This document shows, in pieces, positions 59,548 through 64,000 of a DNA stretch of 64,000 nt. How positions within the stretch are numbered: the first letter of the stretch is position 1; each line of letters opens with the position of its first letter. A model generated the notes under the pieces. It did no database searches. It saw nothing but the letters and a program-made list of their open reading frames with translations, and was not told the origin of the DNA. Location of the stretch: NCBI GenBank assembly GCA_026225945.1, contig JAMJFZ010001134.1, positions 62,001 to 126,000 of the forward strand, in the 5' to 3' direction. The stretch is from Cricetomys ansorgei (Eukaryota; Chordata; Mammalia; Rodentia; Nesomyidae). Both the position numbers and the translations under genes were made by a program.

Positions 59548-59549
<2 letters not shown>

Positions 59550-60104
59550 CTATCACAAAGCATAATCTGGAATACACAATATTGAACCAATTCCAAGATT
59601 TGAGCTGGACTCAGTGGCTGATGACTATTCATGAGGAAGAATTGCAGCCTCATCAAATGTTTGAAGGAGATATCTCACAATGGCTCCATCAATCTTGCTC
59701 ATATATTCACTTATAAAATATGTTCAACATTCTGCCCATCTGAATAGTAGCCAGGTTCTCCCAAAAGCTGGTAGATTTATTAAATTTATCCAAACTTCTA
59801 AAATTCAGAATTGCAATGTTAATAGGAACTCACTTTTCTTAGGTTCACCATGGGAAGACCATTTTTGTGATCATAGGTACTGGATATTTATCAGCAATCA
59901 TTTCTTTCTTTGTGGCTACGTGTTCCCAATTTACCCAAAACTTTGCCATTCTAATTTTATCTCTGTATTAATCACTGTGAAATATGTTTTCTCATTTAGA
60001 TATTCAAGCAACCGTACTTTGCTGTTCAGTTCTTACTTTGAGTATTTGGGTCATCTCTTTTTTCTTCTTGTCTACTTGGCCAAAGGCTTATCTACCTATC
60101 TTCT

Positions 60105-60437
60105 TTAAGACTTTAATGAATTAACTACAATGTGCAGAATTAGCCTACCTTGGGTAAAAGTCCCCTTATTGATTGTCCTATGTAGATTTCTCAACATTGA
60201 AAAAATATTTACAAACATCAAAAACAGATTAACCAGGATGTATGCAAATATTTTATATACACATGCATACACATTATGTATATATACGTAACAATAACAA
60301 CGAATGAAAATAGGATACCAATTGGAGAGTAAATGGGATATGAGACAAGTTTGATGGACAGGAGTGGCAGGATGGAGGAAAGAGCATGTGGAAAGTAATT
60401 TAATAGTATTTCGCTTCAAAACGCTAGACTCATTCAC
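60105..60437 (-). other. Antisense open frame over sense L1 3' UTR (110 codons)
   Basis: Paralogue of the 134-codon frame at 29807-30211; most aligned residues agree and the frame stays open. The plus strand here is the terminal part of a sense L1 3' UTR ('gtaacaataacaacgaatga' at 60288-60307). Probably a by-product of the shared L1 sequence. Confidence 0.4.
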
Positions 60438-60440
60438 AGG

Positions 60441-60868
60441 CTAATTTCAAAATCCACAATTATATACAAAAAATTATGTTAAAATAGCTCATTATCCACA
60501 CTGGAAAAAATAGAAAGTACCAGATAACCCAGCCATAAGTAGTATAGGTTTAAATTTCACTGCTAGATAAGTACTGAATTATGCCTTGTGTCTGTCATCT
60601 GAGATTTAGACTTTTTTATTCTGTTTATTTTAGTCAATGTCTACCATTCTCAGAAAGGGTTTTATTCATTTACTTGTTTATCCAGCAGTAGTTTGACTTG
60701 GAGTCACAATAACTGTTCTACTGTGAAGGACAATTGACATTTCAGGATTGTCACCTCCTACTGGTCTTAATTCCCCTGTCATTACCAGGATTCAAAGCAA
60801 AATAATGAGAATACATCAGAAATGTTAAAAGTATTTAAAAGAAATGTTTTAAATAAAATGAAGCTGCC
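60441..60868. other. Unrecognised AT-rich sequence
   Basis: Lies between the end of duplication D and a sense L1. No gene. Confidence 0.3.
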
Positions 60869-62012
60869 TTGTTGAATTACATATTTTTTCTTCTAAAATT
60901 ATTTGATAAATATGCAAAAAAGCTGGAGAATAAAATATCTTCAACAATTGGTTCAGGAAAAATTGGATGTTTGTGTGAGAGGAATGAAAGTAGACAAGTA
61001 GACTTACAGCAATCACCTTGCACAAAAATTAAGTCCAAATGGATCAATGACATAAAAATGAAATCTGAAACACTGAAATTGCTAAGAAGGGAACATGTGA
61101 ATTAGCTTACAGAATATATGTGAAAGAACTTCTTGCACAGGATTCCTTTTTCAAAAGAATTCAGTTCAACAATTGTTCAGAGTATTACAAAATATTACTA
61201 AGTTTCTTCACAGCCAAGGAAACACTCAACAAGGATGTGAATAAGAAGTGAACAGAATGGGAGAGTACCTTTGCCATCTATATATATTACTGAGGAATAA
61301 TATCCAGAATATGAAAAGAATACAAGAAACAAAAGTAAAAAATCCAAAAGGTTTATTGGAGAAACGATCTAGGGTCCACAATAGAGGAGAACAAAACATT
61401 TACAAAATAATATCTCAAAAGCTACTTACCATCCCCAGGAATTAATGAAAAACAAATCAAAACAACTCATGGATTGATTCCATCTTACTCCATTCAAATT
61501 GGCACATTTAACAGAACAACTAAAACAATACGCTAGACGTGTGTGGAATAAAGAGAACTCATTCTCTCAGCTTGGAATTACAAACTCGTGCAGACTCAAT
61601 AAAAATCACCATGGAGAATTCTCAAAGAGCTAAAAGTAATACATGTGACACAACTATATTATCCCTTAGTATATGCCCAAATGACTAAACATCCTACTCC
61701 ACATAGAGTTGCTCTCACATGTCCATTGCTTCTCTATTCACTATATCTAGGAAATGGAATCAACATAAATGTCAAATAACCAGTGAATAGATAATCAAAC
61801 TGTCATATGTATATTCAATGAAATACATCCAGATATAAAGAATAATGAAATCATTAACATTTTAGTAAACGGATGGAATGAGAAAAGATTGTATTGAATG
61901 CGGTAACCCAGATACAGAAAGATAATCACAACATGTTCTTTCTTTTGTGTTGTACCAGCTCTGCATCCTCATATATGAATACAAAACATGGAGTCACTAC
62001 AAAAACCAGAAA
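60869..62012 (+). pseudogene. LINE-1 ORF2 C-terminal fragment (decayed)
   Basis: Sense L1 ORF2 C-terminus: a readable piece at 60990-61100 (K-W-I-N-D-I-K, then lysine-rich), then 'cagccaaggaaacactcaac' (61211-61230), 'gattccatcttactccattc' (61476-61495), 'attggcaca' (61498-61506), and 'aagatt.aatgcggtaacccagatac' near 61885-61915. Frames are broken, for example between 61105 and 61248. It is 5'-truncated at about 60870. Confidence 0.8.
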
Positions 62013-62280
62013 AATAGAAAAGGATTGTAGGCTGTGAAGAGAATGTAGGATAACAGAATAATGAAATGAGTTTGGAAATGGAATAATGGGACAATACTTC
62101 TATTGGATTAATAACCGAGTATAAGGATGGAAAATTTATACCAACTTTTTTTGATGAGGCCTCAAAAATCTTTAATTTTTACTAAATTATATGAAACATG
62201 AATATATATGTATTTGTACTTATATAAATATATACACTATCATTTATCTATCTGTCCATTCTATTTAACTATTGTCACTG

Positions 62281-62297
62281 TATGTATATATATATAC

Positions 62298-62339
<42 letters not shown>

Positions 62340-62346
62340 TTCTGTG

Positions 62347-62379
<33 letters not shown>

Positions 62380-62416
62380 CTGTGTGTGTGTGTGTGTCTG
62401 TTTGTCTCTGTGTGCG
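62281..62416 (+). repeat. (TA)n-(TG)n microsatellite
   Basis: About 34 bp of tatata then about 100 bp of TG with tct interruptions. Shadow frames of Cys/Val and His/Thr run through it on both strands. Confidence 0.97.
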
Positions 62417-63443
62417 TACTTTATAGGAAGTCATCCCAGTAGGACTAAAAAAGAGCCCCACAAGGAAAATAGACTAATAAAAATTATAATATCATACAAA
62501 GAAGAACACTTCTTTTTAAATGGTTGGTCACATTAAGCCAAGTGACTCTAGAAATTATTTATATTATTGTTTTTTTGTTGTTTCAAGGGCTTAGTAAAGG
62601 TCTTTATTTCTGAAGATAATGCACACTAATTCACAGGACACAGATCATTCCAGCTGGTTCTGAAATGAAAGATTTTTTCCTGTAATCTTAAATCATAGCT
62701 TTCAGACAATTTTATCAATGCAACCAAGGAATGGAAATAATTATTCACTCTACACACCGCAACATCCATAAATCATCACAATTACTGACAGGAATTGCAG
62801 AATGGAGCAATGATTGACATTCACATTTTGGTTCCAACCATAATTGTCTAATTGCATCATAGGGCCCTGAGCAGGGGGAAAAATCATTTCCGGTACTACG
62901 AATCCATTAAACCACCAAATTCTATTGAAATTGTGATCCATAAAAATTGCCTACTCTCATCATTTTACTGGATCAGCCTAATTCCATAATACATTCGAAA
63001 TCTTATTTTTCCAGCCAAGATTTGTATAGCTTTCTCCCTTCTGTAAGGACACTTTTCTTTATAGCAAATAGAGACAATTACAAAAACCTACTAATGAACA
63101 CAAGACACAGATCAATCGATCATAGGTAACTCAGCACCTATATATAACCTAGCTCTTCTGCTAATATATGTATCATCAGAAGAGCTCCTTCATCTATGGT
63201 ATACAGACTATTTCAGGAAAGTAAACTAGAAAGATTGTAAGAGCCAAAATAAGAGAATATCTGCAGTCATATAGTCTCTTCTATAAACAAAGATTACAAT
63301 CAAGAATGCAACAATGGTGATATTAATAAACATATAAATATGGAAGGGAACTATTTCAAGCTGTCCCAACCATTGAAAATGATCTGGAAGATTCTAATGA
63401 CTCCTGAAAATGGGGAACCAAGCCATTTCTAGAGAAGAGCTCC

Positions 63444-63938
63444 TTAACTGGTGTCCAGTGCAAAGTGATCAGGGCTGTATGCCAAATGCAGATACTTATC
63501 ACTTTCTCCATTCTTCACAATCCAATCTTCTGGTCTTGTTTCTTCCTCTACAGCAGAACAGATAGGGTACTCTCCCCCAAACATTATCCCTTGAGGATCA
63601 CACATATCTTCAGTTATCAATTGTGTAACTATATATACACATAAAGCAAAAAACAGACTCTGATAGTTATAAAAAATAAAATTAATCATATATACCCATA
63701 TGTGTTTGTATGTGTTTGTGTTTGTGTGTGTGTCTGTTTCTGTGATAATAACAACCAAAGAAAAATACCATATATTCTTGTGAATGGGGACATGTGAGGA
63801 GCTCTTGCTGGGAGAAAGTGGATGGAAGAAAGATGGAAGGGCTGTGATGAATTTCTTTTTCAAATGAAACCTTAAATTGTGCATTAAACCAGGATTTATT
63901 ACAAAAAGAACATAATTTAATATTTGCCATTTTAGCAA
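63444..63938 (-). other. Longest open frame of the window (164 codons), antisense to L1 3' UTR
   Basis: The N-terminal half is homologous in the same frame to the antisense frames at 29807-30211 and 60105-60437 (an F-H-L-K-K-like start, then a hydrophobic Tyr-rich segment). The middle has a Thr/His run from the TG microsatellite at 63700-63742. The C-terminal 60 residues are acidic and charged and have no counterpart in the others. No known domain; most likely non-coding. Confidence 0.4.
63700..63742 (+). repeat. Short (TG)n tract
   Basis: gtgttt/gtgtgt units inside the L1 3' UTR. Confidence 0.85.
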
Positions 63939-64000
63939 GAATATTCTTCCTAACTGTGAACAGTACTGGGGATAAATATTTTATATTATTGTCAATTTTT
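63871..64000. other. Unrecognised AT-rich end of window
   Basis: No feature supported. Confidence 0.3.

Larger units (their letters stand above)
57070..60440 (+). repeat. Segmental duplication, copy D
   Basis: Direct paralogue of 26746-30200 (copy A) over its whole length. Confidence 0.9.
62013..63870 (+). repeat. LINE-1 3' UTR, sense
   Basis: Follows the ORF2 fragment: 'gatgaggcctcaaaaatctt' (62153-62172), a (TA)n/(TG)n tract, then 'ctggtgtccagtgcaaagtg' (63449-63468), a second TG tract, and 'gataataacaaccaaagaaa' (63744-63763) before the purine-rich terminus. The last part is homologous to 29780-30130 and 60105-60430. Boundaries of the middle (62420-63060) are uncertain. Confidence 0.55.

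Noticed and set aside
59680..60108. 142-codon plus-strand frame with hydrophobic stretches, considered as a membrane protein or receptor fragment
   Set aside because: The same interval in the paralogue (about 29.4-29.8 kb) is broken, no receptor motif is present, and it abuts an L1 3' UTR.
62208..62536. Cys/Val-rich and Thr/His-rich frames
   Set aside because: Products of the (TA)n-(TG)n microsatellite in both strands.

Overview
The window looks like intergenic DNA from a muroid rodent such as mouse, rat or a relative. I infer this from its repeats: B1-type SINEs with the conserved core, rodent-type LINE-1 (L1) ORF2 and 3' UTR fragments, ERVK-like LTR and gag debris, long (CA)n and (GA)n microsatellites, and a uniformly AT-rich, CpG-poor background. 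I found no intact protein-coding gene, no rRNA or tRNA gene and nothing prokaryotic. The longest open frames (about 110-164 codons) lie in repeats or AT-rich sequence and have no recognisable domain. Family names rest on remembered consensus features, not on a search.

Layout: 0.8-5.2 kb holds a decayed sense L1 with an LTR nested in its ORF2. 6.2-6.7 and 17.1-18.5 kb are antisense L1 3' ends. 9.4-15.2 kb has two copies of a dispersed unit, separated by less repetitive sequence at 10.6-12.5 kb. 19.2 kb is a long (CA)n, followed by a dispersed repeat. 21.7-24.1 kb is an antisense L1 end, then a small antisense LTR element with two LTR-like ends, then an inverted LTR copy. From 25.5 to 60.4 kb the window is mostly a patchwork of direct-orientation duplications: 25.5-26.7 with 37.5-38.2; 26.7-30.2 with 57.1-60.4; 31.4-36.1 with 52.8-58.9; 38.6-41.8 with 45.0-48.9 (related to 9.4 and 14.1 kb); and 34.0-35.0 with 49.4-50.6 and 55.3-56.5. 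The final 3 kb is a sense L1 ORF2 C-terminus and its 3' UTR.

No gene circuit can be described here. The biology on view is genome turnover: L1s duplicated with their flanks, an ERV gag fragment that entered an L1 before a duplication (filled in two copies, absent in a third), and a CpG-rich solo LTR that entered one paralogue after duplication. Such direct duplicate arrays are common in rodent lineage-specific gene clusters, but no member gene is visible here, so that link is inference only. I found no convincing undescribed functional system.
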